Assembly: GCF_019209935.1 (NCBI RefSeq) | Contig: NZ_JAHUTN010000012.1 | Span: 27,306 to 91,305, forward strand | Length of the DNA: 64,000 nucleotides | Direction: 5' to 3' | DNA from: Corynebacterium sp. TAE3-ERU16 | GTDB taxonomy: Bacteria > Actinomycetota > Actinomycetes > Mycobacteriales > Mycobacteriaceae | Shown: positions 51,132 to 59,008 of the stretch, one piece after another | Numbering within the stretch: position 1 is the first letter of the stretch | Layout: each line of letters starts with the position of its first letter | Translations under genes and position numbers: made by a program | The notes under the pieces: model-generated | Database searches by the model: none | Seen by the model: only the letters and a program-made list of their open reading frames with translations | What the model was told of the DNA's origin: nothing

Positions 51132-51971
51132 TCAGTTCTCCTCCAGCTCTACCGGACGGTAGCCGTCCTGCTTGGGGTCGGTACGCACGAGCATCGCGTG
51201 CACGATCATCCGCTGCGCGTTGGAGAACCGCGGATGACAGGTCGTCATCGTCATCAGTCCCTCCATGTGCGGATCGGCGACCATGTCGGGCCGGCCCGGG
51301 ATCGGGTCTATCACCGACACATCTCCGGGAACCGTGATGAGCCTGCCCTCGACGCCCGCGTAGTCCCCCGTGACCACGCGTTCGACCTGCCCCGGGGTGA
51401 GACATGCGCTCGCCGCCGCGCGCCGCTGTTCCCCGGTTGCGCCGTCGACGGGGAGGATGCGGTAGATGTCCCACGAATCACGGGTTTCGACGACGACCGA
51501 GTCGCAGGTGCGGAGGTTCCCGAGGTCGTTGAATGGCGCGCCCTTGCCGACGCGGTGGCCGGCCACGGCGAAGTTGCCCGGCTGGCCCGGCATCTGGGTG
51601 TCGGTGTAGCGGCCCGGGCCGGCGAGAAGATCAGCGTCCTCGGTGCCCTCGACGATCGCGAAGTGGAAGTCGGGGCCGAAGGAGGGGACGTACATGCGGG
51701 CGAACGCCTCGCCCAGTGCCAGCTCCCGGCGGACCCGGGGATTCTCCCGGGGACCATCATCCTGCGCCCCGGCCCACCGTTGCTCGAGATTCGACGCGAC
51801 GCGGTCCTGTTCGCGGCTCGCCTCGAGGTTCGTCCAGTAGGACTCGTAGAACGCGAACAGGAGGAGCAGCACCCCGGCCGTCAGCAGCAGTTCACCGAGA
51901 AACTCCATGATGCTGAAACCGCGGGATGAGGTCGACGACTGCGGTGACGGATCAGGCGCACGGTGACTCAT
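51132..51971 (-). CDS. Class E sortase
   Basis: The product is 279 residues. One N-terminal membrane segment (FLGELLLTAGVLLLLFAFYESYW, about residues 22-45) anchors an extracellular domain. The catalytic His lies in FAVAGHRVGKG, the Cys in LMTMTTCHPRFSNAQR, and the Arg near its end, all in the class E pattern (TTCHP). Class E enzymes attach proteins with LAXTG-like signals to the wall; no obvious substrate is encoded here. The ATG at 51971 is preferred to a TTG at 51977 because TAAGAT (51980-51985) ends eight bases upstream, a leaderless arrangement. Confidence 0.92.
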   Translation of the reverse strand: MSHRAPDPSPQSSTSSRGFSIMEFLGELLLTAGVLLLLFAFYESYWTNLEASREQDRVASNLEQRWAGAQDDGPRENPRVRRELALGEAFARMYVPSFGPDFHFAIVEGTEDADLLAGPGRYTDTQMPGQPGNFAVAGHRVGKGAPFNDLGNLRTCDSVVVETRDSWDIYRILPVDGATGEQRRAAASACLTPGQVERVVTGDYAGVEGRLITVPGDVSVIDPIPGRPDMVADPHMEGLMTMTTCHPRFSNAQRMIVHAMLVRTDPKQDGYRPVELEEN

Positions 51972-52109
51972 GGTCAACCATCTTAGCGCCGGTGCTCCCC
52001 CGTCCGGTGGTCACTCCGTTCCCGTGCCGTGCTTGGGTTACGATCATGGACGGCCCTCCTGCCTGTCCGGGCAGGCTCCCCAGACAGTACGAGGAAATGA
52101 CCACCCGCC

Positions 52110-53438
52110 ATGCTCGATATCCTGATCTACCCGGTCTCCGGTGTGATGAAGCTCTGGCACATCGCGCTCCACTCCTGGATCGGGCTGGATGACTCCCTCG
52201 CCTGGCTTCTCTCGCTGTTCGGCCTGATCGTCACGGTCCGGCTCATCATCCTCCCCTTCGCGTGGGCGCAGTACAGATCCACCCGGATCCTCGTCAACCT
52301 GAGACCCAAGCTGCATTCGCTGGAAGAGGAGTACGGTCTCCGGACCGACGCGGAAGCCAACTCGGAACTCAGCGAGAAGCGCAGGGAGCTCTACAAGGAG
52401 CACCGCTACTCACCCGTCGGCGGATGCGTGCCGGCGCTGATCCAGCTGCCCGTGTTCATCGGGCTCTACCAGGTGCTGCTCCGGATGGCGCGCCCGACCG
52501 ACGGACTCGACGCGGCCCGGCACCAGCCCATCGGGTTCCTCACGCCGACCGACATCGAGACTTTCCTCCACGGCCGGATCAACGGGGTGCCCATGCCGGC
52601 GTACCCGGCGATGTCCACTGATCAGCTCACGGCACTGGACACCAACCGGGACACGGTTTTCAACTTCGTTCTGCCGTTCCTGATCGCGGCCGCGGTATTC
52701 ATGACGATCAACATGCTGGTGTCGATCTACCGCACCCAGATCACCCTCGACCATCAGAGCACTGTGGCCCGCCGGATCCAGCAGTTCATGATCGCGCTCG
52801 CCGTGATCGTCCCGATCTTCCCGCTGGCATTCGGGCTCAAGGGCCCGGTGCCCGCGGCCATCGCGCTCTACTGGTTCGCCGGAAATCTGTGGACGATGTG
52901 TCAGACCATCATCCTCAATCTCATCCTTGACCGGAAGCACCCGCTCACCGAGGAATTCACCAAGTTCAGGGAGGAGTCGAAACGACAGGTCCGTGCCCGT
53001 CTCCGCAGGGCCCGCGCCGCCCGCTGGGGGATCCGCCGACGTCGACTGCTCATGCTGGTCCTGCCCCACCGGATCCGGCGACTCCACCGCAAGAATGTCG
53101 AGGTCCGCAGAGAGATGAAGGCCGAGGCCGAAGCGCTGAAAGCGCCGAAGAGAGAGGCCAGGAAGAAGCGGCGTGAAGCCGCCCGGGAACGGGACCGGGA
53201 GAAGCAGCGCAGGAAAACGGAGGAAAAGAAGGCCGACAAAAAGAAACCGCCCGCCGGCGGAGAACCGGATGGGCGCGCCGACGGGAACTCCCCCGGGGAC
53301 GCGTCTCCGGATGCCGACCCCGGTGTGGCCGACGCGCCGGCCGCTGACGCGGGGACTCCGGCCGACGCCCCAGCCCGGAGCGCGGGGGACACCGGTGACG
53401 AGGAGCCTCCGTCCCGCCGGTCCGATCAGATGGAGTAG
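52110..53438 (+). CDS. yidC: YidC/Oxa1-family membrane protein insertase, long basic C-terminus
   Basis: The product is 442 residues. The start MLDILIYPVSGVMKLWH is typical of gram-positive-type YidC. About five membrane segments follow, with LPFAWAQYRSTR (hydrophilic-groove Arg) and PVGGCVPALIQLPVFIGLYQVLLRM. The tail after residue 290 is very basic (RARLRRARAARWGIRRRR), then Lys/Glu-rich and acidic, suggesting ribosome contact. A GAGGAA about 13 bases before the ATG is a distant ribosome binding site. Actinobacteria usually keep another YidC by rpmH/rnpA, so this is probably a second copy. It overlaps the TetR gene tail to tail by 13 bases. Confidence 0.88.
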   Translation: MLDILIYPVSGVMKLWHIALHSWIGLDDSLAWLLSLFGLIVTVRLIILPFAWAQYRSTRILVNLRPKLHSLEEEYGLRTDAEANSELSEKRRELYKEHRYSPVGGCVPALIQLPVFIGLYQVLLRMARPTDGLDAARHQPIGFLTPTDIETFLHGRINGVPMPAYPAMSTDQLTALDTNRDTVFNFVLPFLIAAAVFMTINMLVSIYRTQITLDHQSTVARRIQQFMIALAVIVPIFPLAFGLKGPVPAAIALYWFAGNLWTMCQTIILNLILDRKHPLTEEFTKFREESKRQVRARLRRARAARWGIRRRRLLMLVLPHRIRRLHRKNVEVRREMKAEAEALKAPKREARKKRREAARERDREKQRRKTEEKKADKKKPPAGGEPDGRADGNSPGDASPDADPGVADAPAADAGTPADAPARSAGDTGDEEPPSRRSDQME

Positions 53439-54094
53439 TCCGCGGGCGGAACCATGAGGAGCTGCTTGGCCAGATCCCTCGCGGTCTGCAGCGGTTCGAC
53501 GCTGCGATTCAGCCGGGCGCCGGCGAGACCTCCGTCGAGGAAGATCAGCAGCTGGTTGGCCTGGGTCGTACCGGGGTAACCGTTGAGCTGGGTCAGCAGG
53601 TCCACCATCGTCTGCAGTGTCCACCGGCGGTGTTCCTGCACGGCCGACACTATGCCCCGCTCGCTCTCGGTCTCGGGACGCGGGTACTCGTTGGCGGCAT
53701 TCTGGAAGTGCGAGCCGCGGAAATCCTGGCCGGGTTCCTCATCGATCGCCTGGTCGAAGAAGGCGAGGATCTTGTCCACCGGATCCGTCATCTCCGCGGT
53801 CCGCCGTGCCCAGTCCGCACGTGACTTCTCGTCCAGGTCCTGCAGATAGGCGATCACGAGAGCATCCTTCGACCCGAACAGCGAATACAGGGACGCCTTC
53901 GCGACATCAGCCTCACGCAGGATGCGGTCGATCCCGATCACCCGGATCCCCTCCGTGGTGAACAGGTTGGTCGCACTCGCCAGCAGCCGCTCCCGGGGAC
54001 TCGGCCGGTTGCGGCGACGACCGGTCCGTCCCTTTGAAGTAGACCGACCGGTTGGTTTATCGGGCTTGGTTGTCGCGGCTGCGATGACGCCCAC
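53426..54094 (-). CDS. TetR-family transcriptional regulator
   Basis: The product is 222 residues. After a basic 30-residue lead, the helix-turn-helix domain runs RERLLASATNLFTTEGIRVIGIDRILREADVAKASLYSLFGSKDALVIAYL, a near-canonical TetR start. The ligand domain follows and contains FDQAIDEEPGQDFRGSHFQNAANEYP. The GTG start is weak, since AGGAAGG lies only two bases before it. A hairpin with 9-bp arms lies 109 bases upstream at 54203-54228. The ligand is unknown. Confidence 0.9.
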   Translation of the reverse strand: MGVIAAATTKPDKPTGRSTSKGRTGRRRNRPSPRERLLASATNLFTTEGIRVIGIDRILREADVAKASLYSLFGSKDALVIAYLQDLDEKSRADWARRTAEMTDPVDKILAFFDQAIDEEPGQDFRGSHFQNAANEYPRPETESERGIVSAVQEHRRWTLQTMVDLLTQLNGYPGTTQANQLLIFLDGGLAGARLNRSVEPLQTARDLAKQLLMVPPADYSI

Positions 54095-54202
54095 ATCCTT
54101 CCTGCGCTCGTCAGCGGTGTCCGGCCCCCGCCCCGCTGCACAGCCGCAGGCGGCGGGATCCGGCGCATGTCGGACCCCGGGTCAGACCCGTCATCACAAC
54201 AA

Positions 54203-54280
54203 TACCCCGGCCACAATCAGCCGGGGTACGGGCCCGCACAAAAGTGGCCGACACCCGGTTTCACGGGTGTCGGCCACTTC
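54203..54280 (-). terminator. Terminator of the GlsB/YeaQ gene plus a second hairpin
   Basis: Arms at 54243-54258 and 54265-54280 form a 16-bp stem with loop GTTTCA; on the minus strand TTTTGTG follows directly, so it ends the GlsB/YeaQ gene. A second stem, TACCCCGGC (54203-54211) with GCCGGGGTA (54220-54228), lies just beyond and may be a reinforcing hairpin or an operator for the TetR gene. Confidence 0.8.
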
Positions 54281-54303
54281 TCGGACGTCAGCAGACTGGA
54301 GGG

Positions 54304-54555
54304 CTACTTGCGGATCGCCTGGACGATCGAAAGCAGGATCACCGCACCAACGAGGCAGGTGAGGAAACTGAAGATCCAGCCGCCACCGCTCACCCCGAGG
54401 AGGGTGAGCAGCCAGCCGCCGATAAGACCGCCGACGACACCGACGACGATGTTGAGGAACAGACCCTGCTGAGCATCGGTTCCCTTGATCTTGGAAGCGA
54501 CCCAGCCTGCGAGTCCGCCGATGATGATCCAGCCGAGGAAGGTAAGTCCGGGCAT
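54304..54555 (-). CDS. GlsB/YeaQ/YmgE family membrane protein
   Basis: The product is 83 residues with three hydrophobic Gly-rich segments. FLGWIIIGGLAGWVASKIKG, NIVVGVVGGLIGGWLL and FSFLTCLVGAVILLSIVQAI match the YeaQ/GlsB (transglycosylase-associated) family, stress-linked in other bacteria. AAGGAG precedes the ATG at 54555, which excludes the longer in-frame opening. It ends at a strong terminator. The function is unknown. Confidence 0.88.
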   Translation of the reverse strand: MPGLTFLGWIIIGGLAGWVASKIKGTDAQQGLFLNIVVGVVGGLIGGWLLTLLGVSGGGWIFSFLTCLVGAVILLSIVQAIRK

Positions 54556-54833
54556 TGTGATCTCCTTGGTTTGAGTTTTTGTGGTCTGCGGATCCGGCCG
54601 GTGACATCGATCCGGTGACCGCATCAGGCCCGGACGCTGCACCGGTAAAAGAACCGCAATGGTGAACACCAATCAACATATGTGTCCATCGTCCCCGGGT
54701 AAACCTGGAGCAGACGTTGGCACCAAAGTGTGTTGCTACTGCAACCCCAGCGTTACCTGCCCCCGGGGGCTTCAGGAAAAGTGAAGCCCGACGGCGTCGA
54801 CGGGGGTATCCCGCCAGCGCCGTTACGGAACAG

Positions 54834-55760
54834 CTAGTCCTCGGACTGCCCGCGGACCACCATCATGGGACAGGGGGCCGACTGGAGGAGTGCCCGGGAC
54901 GTCGAACCGAGCAGCATCCCCTTGAACCCTCCCCGGCCGTGGGAACCCACGACCAGGAGCTGTGCCCCCTGCGCGGCATCCGACAGCGCACGGACCGGAC
55001 GGTCCCGCGTGACCAGTTTCCTGACCGTCACATCGGGATACTCCGCCGTGAAACCGGCGAGCCGCTCCGCGAGAAGAACCTCCTGCTCCTTCTCGATCGT
55101 CGCCCACTGCTCCTGCGTCGCGGACAGTCCGGCGAGGGAGGCCTGCACCTGCATGTCCATCCACGTGTGCACGGCGATGAGTTCCGCACCCCGCGCCGAG
55201 GCCTCGGCGAACGCGTACTCGACGGCCTTCTGGGATGTACCGGACCCGTCGACACCCACGACCACCGGGCCGTACCGGGTGTCGTCCCGGACCCCGGAGT
55301 CCTCGCGGACGACGACGACGGGGCAGCTGGCGTGGCTCACCACAGCCGCCGACACCGAGCCCATGACCATGCCGCTCAGACCCCCGAGACCACGGGAGCC
55401 CATCACGATCATCGTCACCGAGGGCGACATCTCCAGCAGCATGTCGATCGGGCTGCCCTCCGCCACCACGTGGCCGATCTTCAGGGAGGGGGCGAGGTCA
55501 TGGGCGATGGCACGCGCCTCGTCGACCTTCTCCATCGTCTCCGCCTGAAGTTCATCGAAGATGGACTGCGGCGGGACCATGCCCTCGGCGTAGAGGAACT
55601 GGGGCATGGTGTAGCTCGCCGCGAGGCGCAGGGGAACACCGCGCTTGTCCGCGGTGTTCGCGGCCCACCGTACCGCCACCTTCGACGCCTCTGAACCATC
55701 CACCGCAACAACGACGATGTCCTCGCGCCGCGTGTTCCTGTCATTGGTGTGCTGGGTCAT
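54834..55760 (-). CDS. Tandem universal stress protein
   Basis: The product is 308 residues made of two UspA domains. The first starts IVVVAVDGSEASKVAVRWAA and has the ATP-binding G-2x-G-9x-G block MGSRGLGGLSGMVMGSVS. The second starts VVVGVDGSGTSQKAVEYAF and has VGSHGRGGFKGMLLGSTSRA. Both motifs look intact, so it is probably an ATP-binding Usp. The ATG at 55760 is chosen because the fold begins soon after; upstream residues are low-complexity. Such proteins are common in actinobacterial stress or dormancy responses. Confidence 0.93.
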   Translation of the reverse strand: MTQHTNDRNTRREDIVVVAVDGSEASKVAVRWAANTADKRGVPLRLAASYTMPQFLYAEGMVPPQSIFDELQAETMEKVDEARAIAHDLAPSLKIGHVVAEGSPIDMLLEMSPSVTMIVMGSRGLGGLSGMVMGSVSAAVVSHASCPVVVVREDSGVRDDTRYGPVVVGVDGSGTSQKAVEYAFAEASARGAELIAVHTWMDMQVQASLAGLSATQEQWATIEKEQEVLLAERLAGFTAEYPDVTVRKLVTRDRPVRALSDAAQGAQLLVVGSHGRGGFKGMLLGSTSRALLQSAPCPMMVVRGQSED

Positions 55761-55881
55761 CCCGATCACGACCTTTCCCGCCGGACCACATCCGGCCTCT
55801 GTCCGGTGCCCGTATCGTGCACCATTTCCACCCCCCAGCCTACCCGCGCGCCACCTCCGGGGGAGGAGGATGAAATGCCCG

Positions 55882-56898
55882 TCACACGCTCCCGCCGTTC
55901 CGTCTGGCCCACTCCTCACCGACGATCTCCAGGGAGCGGAGGCGGATCATCGGATCATGCGCGTAGGTCACCGTGACGATCTCGTCGAGTTCCAGTGCGG
56001 CGGCCCAGTCGCTGAGCTGATCCACGACCTCGACGGCTGTCCCGCACGCGGTCACACGGAGCGAATGGTCGACGCGGGACCGCAGGATCGGGTGCAGCTC
56101 CGCGGTGTCCCCGGGCGCGACGAGCGCTCCCCTCCGGCCGGTGAGGACCCCGGCGAACGAGTGCCGCAGGGTGAGCAGCTGGCGCCGGGCCTCCGCCGTC
56201 GTGTCGGCCGCCATGACATTCACCGCGGCACTGACCCACGGTTCCGGCACCTGGGAGGTGGGGGCGTCCGGGTTGAAGTTCCCCCGGTAGACGGCGAGCG
56301 CCTCGTGCAGTTGATCGGGCGCGAAGTGGCTGGCGAAGGAGAAGGGAAGTCCCAGTTCAGCAGCGGCACGGGCGCCACCCGTCGATGATCCCAGGACGAA
56401 CAGCCGGACTCCGGCACCACGACCGATGACGGCGGTCTCCCCCGGAGCTCCCGTGGCCGGCCCGAGATAGCCGTGGAGTTCGGTCACGTCCCGGGTGAAA
56501 TCCACGAGATCCGCGGAGCCCCGGCGCAACCGCTCCGCGGTACGTGGGTCGGTGCCGGGCGCACGACCGAGTCCGCAGTCGATCCGTCCCGGGTACATGA
56601 CCGCCAGGGTGCCCAGATCCTCGGCGATCTTCAGCGGTGCATGGTTGGGCAGCATGATCCCCCCGGAGCCCACCCGGATCGTGTCCGTCGCCGCCGCGAC
56701 GGTCCCCAGGAGAACAGTTGTCGCGGAACAGGCGAGGGCGGGAGAATTGTGGTGCTCGGCCAACCAGTAGCGGCGGTAGCCGTGTCTTTCGGCGACCCTC
56801 GCGGCGGAGCACGCGGCCCGGATCGCCTCTGCCGGACCGGATCCCTCGGACACGGGGACGAGATCCAGAACGGAGAGAGCCGGCGATCGGTGGCGCAT
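55882..56898 (-). CDS. Luciferase-like (LLM class) flavin-dependent oxidoreductase
   Basis: The product is 338 residues. [22 protein letters not shown] starts the TIM barrel; [65 protein letters not shown] and [15 protein letters not shown] are family blocks of the bacterial luciferase-type group. It should use reduced flavin supplied by another enzyme. It starts 15 bases after the stop of the 50-residue peptide gene, so the two are likely cotranscribed. The substrate is unknown. Confidence 0.92.
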   Translation of the reverse strand: MRHRSPALSVLDLVPVSEGSGPAEAIRAACSAARVAERHGYRRYWLAEHHNSPALACSATTVLLGTVAAATDTIRVGSGGIMLPNHAPLKIAEDLGTLAVMYPGRIDCGLGRAPGTDPRTAERLRRGSADLVDFTRDVTELHGYLGPATGAPGETAVIGRGAGVRLFVLGSSTGGARAAAELGLPFSFASHFAPDQLHEALAVYRGNFNPDAPTSQVPEPWVSAAVNVMAADTTAEARRQLLTLRHSFAGVLTGRRGALVAPGDTAELHPILRSRVDHSLRVTACGTAVEVVDQLSDWAAALELDEIVTVTYAHDPMIRLRSLEIVGEEWARRNGGSV

Positions 56899-56913
56899 CC
56901 GGGCGGCCGATGC

Positions 56914-57066
56914 CTACGCGGCGTCCGCGGTCTCGGGGAGACGGGCCGCGTCGGCGTTGGCCGGGTAGAGGAAGTTGTAGACGGCCCGCAGCACGTCGCC
57001 GATGATTCTGCCGATTCCGTGGCTGAAGAAATCAGCCACCTGAGCCATGAGAGTATTAATGTCCAT
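56914..57066 (-). CDS. 50-residue amphipathic peptide, possible mini-porin-like protein
   Basis: The product is 50 residues: MDINTLMAQVADFFSHGIG, then RIIGDVLRAVYNFLYP and an acidic Ala-rich tail. Residues 3-34 form one amphipathic helix with hydrophobic residues every three or four positions. There is no signal peptide. Corynebacterial outer-membrane porins PorA and PorH are also short, signal-less, helical peptides, so a related role is possible, but no sequence match is claimed. TATCCT lies seven bases before the ATG (57074-57079). The ATG shares CATG with the start of the opposite-strand pseudouridine synthase. The luciferase-like gene follows. Confidence 0.6.
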   Translation of the reverse strand: MDINTLMAQVADFFSHGIGRIIGDVLRAVYNFLYPANADAARLPETADAA

Positions 57067-57079
57067 GGGCCAAAGGATA
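57054..57079. promoter_or_regulatory. Second face-to-face leaderless promoter pair
   Basis: CATG at 57064-57067 contains the minus ATG of the 50-residue peptide (57066-57064) and a plus ATG (57065-57067) of the pseudouridine synthase. AGGATA at 57074-57079 reads TATCCT on the minus strand, seven bases before that ATG. TATTAA at 57054-57059 lies five bases before the plus ATG. Confidence 0.5.
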
Positions 57080-58060
57080 GTACAGCGCCGCCGCCGACAG
57101 GCACCTCTACCGATCCGCGACGGCCTCAACCCGTCCCGTGCGCGACTGCCCGACGATGCGACGCCCCTGACGGCCCTCGAGTTCATCACGGAGCTCATCA
57201 CCACCCAGACCCACCGGGCAACCGGGGATGACGCAGACGCCGTCCGCGCGCGTTTCGACGCCGGCGAGGTTGTTGATCCACAGGGCAGGCGACTTCCCCC
57301 GGACAGGGTGCTGTGCCCCGGCCAGGACGTCTGGTTCTACCGCACCCCCGCCCCCGAGACCCGCGTCCCCGGGGAGTGCCGGATCATCCACCACGACGAG
57401 CACCTTCTCGTCGTCGACAAGCCGCACTTCCTCGCGACGATGCCGCGCGGGCGCCACATCACCGAGACCGCGGTGGTCCGGCTCCGTCGGTCCACCGGAA
57501 ACCCCGACCTCACCCCGGCGCACCGCCTCGACCGGCTCACGGCCGGAGTTCTCGTTCTCACGTGCGACCCGGCCGTGCGCGGCGCCTACCAGCAACTGTT
57601 CTCGTCCCGGGGAGTCCGCAAGACCTACCGGGCCACAGCCGCCCACCTCCCCGAACTGGCAGATGCCGTCGCCCGTGGCCCGGTCACGTGGGAGCACCGG
57701 ATGAACAAGACCAGGGGCCGGCTGCAGGCGTACCTCGAGGGCGGGGAGCCGAACGCCCGAACGGTCCTGAGCTCGGTGAGACCCGTGTCCGACGCCGAAC
57801 AGATGACCCTCGAATCCGTCCACGGGCCGCTCCCCAGACAGGCCCATTACACCCTCCACCCGGAAACCGGGCGCACCCACCAACTCCGGTTGCACATGCT
57901 CACGGCGGGTGCACCGATCCTCGGGGACCCGCTCTACCCGGAAGTTCTCCCCGAGGCCGCGGAAGATTTCCGCGTCCCCATGCACCTCACGGCGACCATC
58001 CTCGAATTCACCGATCCGATCAACGGACAACCGCGCACATTCAGGGCCGTAACCGACTGA
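57065..58060 (+). CDS. RluA-family pseudouridine synthase
   Basis: The product is 331 residues from the ATG at 57065; in-frame ATGs at 57047 and 57059 are alternatives. The catalytic block is HRLDRLTAGVLVL (Asp near residue 155). RIIHHDEHLLVVDKPHFLATMP begins the fold, and HPETGRTHQLRLHMLTAGAPILGDPLYP is the conserved C-terminal block. The first 90 residues form an S4-like, basic RNA-binding part. These enzymes convert selected uridines in rRNA or tRNA to pseudouridine; the target site is unknown. Confidence 0.9.
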   Translation: MGQRIVQRRRRQAPLPIRDGLNPSRARLPDDATPLTALEFITELITTQTHRATGDDADAVRARFDAGEVVDPQGRRLPPDRVLCPGQDVWFYRTPAPETRVPGECRIIHHDEHLLVVDKPHFLATMPRGRHITETAVVRLRRSTGNPDLTPAHRLDRLTAGVLVLTCDPAVRGAYQQLFSSRGVRKTYRATAAHLPELADAVARGPVTWEHRMNKTRGRLQAYLEGGEPNARTVLSSVRPVSDAEQMTLESVHGPLPRQAHYTLHPETGRTHQLRLHMLTAGAPILGDPLYPEVLPEAAEDFRVPMHLTATILEFTDPINGQPRTFRAVTD

Positions 58061-58227
58061 GTGCCCTTCCACGACACTCCACCGATGGACCGGAACCGGG
58101 GAAGCCCCTAGGGGTTTTCCCTGTACCCTTCCGCAACGGCAAAGTCTAGGCTTGGAGTGAGGTCTCCGGACAAAAGAAAAGCCCAGCATATCAGCGCCTT
58201 GTGCGTGAGAATCACCAAGGAGAGAAT

Positions 58228-59001
58228 GTGAGCACTTCCACCGCCACCTCACCCGCGGAACAGGCCCCGAGCGGCATACCGGCAGCCCGGGCGGAGAATC
58301 TGGTCAAGCGATACGGTTCCGGGGACACCGTCGTCAACGCACTCGACGGTGTCTCAGTCACCCTCGAACGGGGTGAATTCACCGCGATCATGGGTCCCTC
58401 CGGCTCCGGGAAATCAACCCTGATGCACTGCATGGCCGGACTCGACGGTGTGACGGAGGGCGCCACATTCATCGGCGACACGAATCTCGCGAACCTCCCC
58501 GACCGCCGGATCACCGCGCTCCGGCGGGACCGGCTCGGCTTCGTGTTCCAGTCCTTCAATCTCGTGCCCACCCTCACCGCGGCAGAGAACATCACCCTCC
58601 CCGTCGACATCGCCGGCGGTACCGTCGACAGCGCGTGGTTCGACGAGGTGACCAGGCGGCTCGGCCTGACGGAACGGCTCGATCACCGCCCGACCGAGCT
58701 GTCCGGCGGCCAGCAGCAGCGCGTCGCCGTCGCCCGCGCCCTGATCGGACGGCCCGAGATCATCTTCGGCGACGAACCCACCGGGAATCTCGACTCGAAC
58801 TCCTCGTCCGAGGTCATGGACATTCTCCGGGCGGCGGTCGACGATCTCGACCAGACCGTGGTCATCGTCACCCATGACGCGAAGGCCGCGAGCTACGCCG
58901 ACCGGGTGATCTTCCTCGCCGACGGGAGGATCGTCAACGAAATCGAGAATCCCACCGCGGAGAGCATCCTCACCGTGATGGCCGACATCGAGAAGCTGTG
59001 A
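58228..59001 (+). CDS. MacB/LolD-type ABC transporter ATP-binding protein
   Basis: The product is 257 residues. Walker A GPSGSGKST, signature LSGGQQQRV and Walker B IIFGDEPTGNLDS are present, with VIVTHD. GTG at 58228 follows AAGGAGA at a good distance, so I prefer it over an upstream in-frame GTG at 58201. The permease gene starts seven bases after the stop. The layout matches the pair at 6516-9907, and the two ATPases look like paralogues. Confidence 0.94.
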   Translation: MSTSTATSPAEQAPSGIPAARAENLVKRYGSGDTVVNALDGVSVTLERGEFTAIMGPSGSGKSTLMHCMAGLDGVTEGATFIGDTNLANLPDRRITALRRDRLGFVFQSFNLVPTLTAAENITLPVDIAGGTVDSAWFDEVTRRLGLTERLDHRPTELSGGQQQRVAVARALIGRPEIIFGDEPTGNLDSNSSSEVMDILRAAVDDLDQTVVIVTHDAKAASYADRVIFLADGRIVNEIENPTAESILTVMADIEKL

Positions 59002-59008
59002 GCCGACG

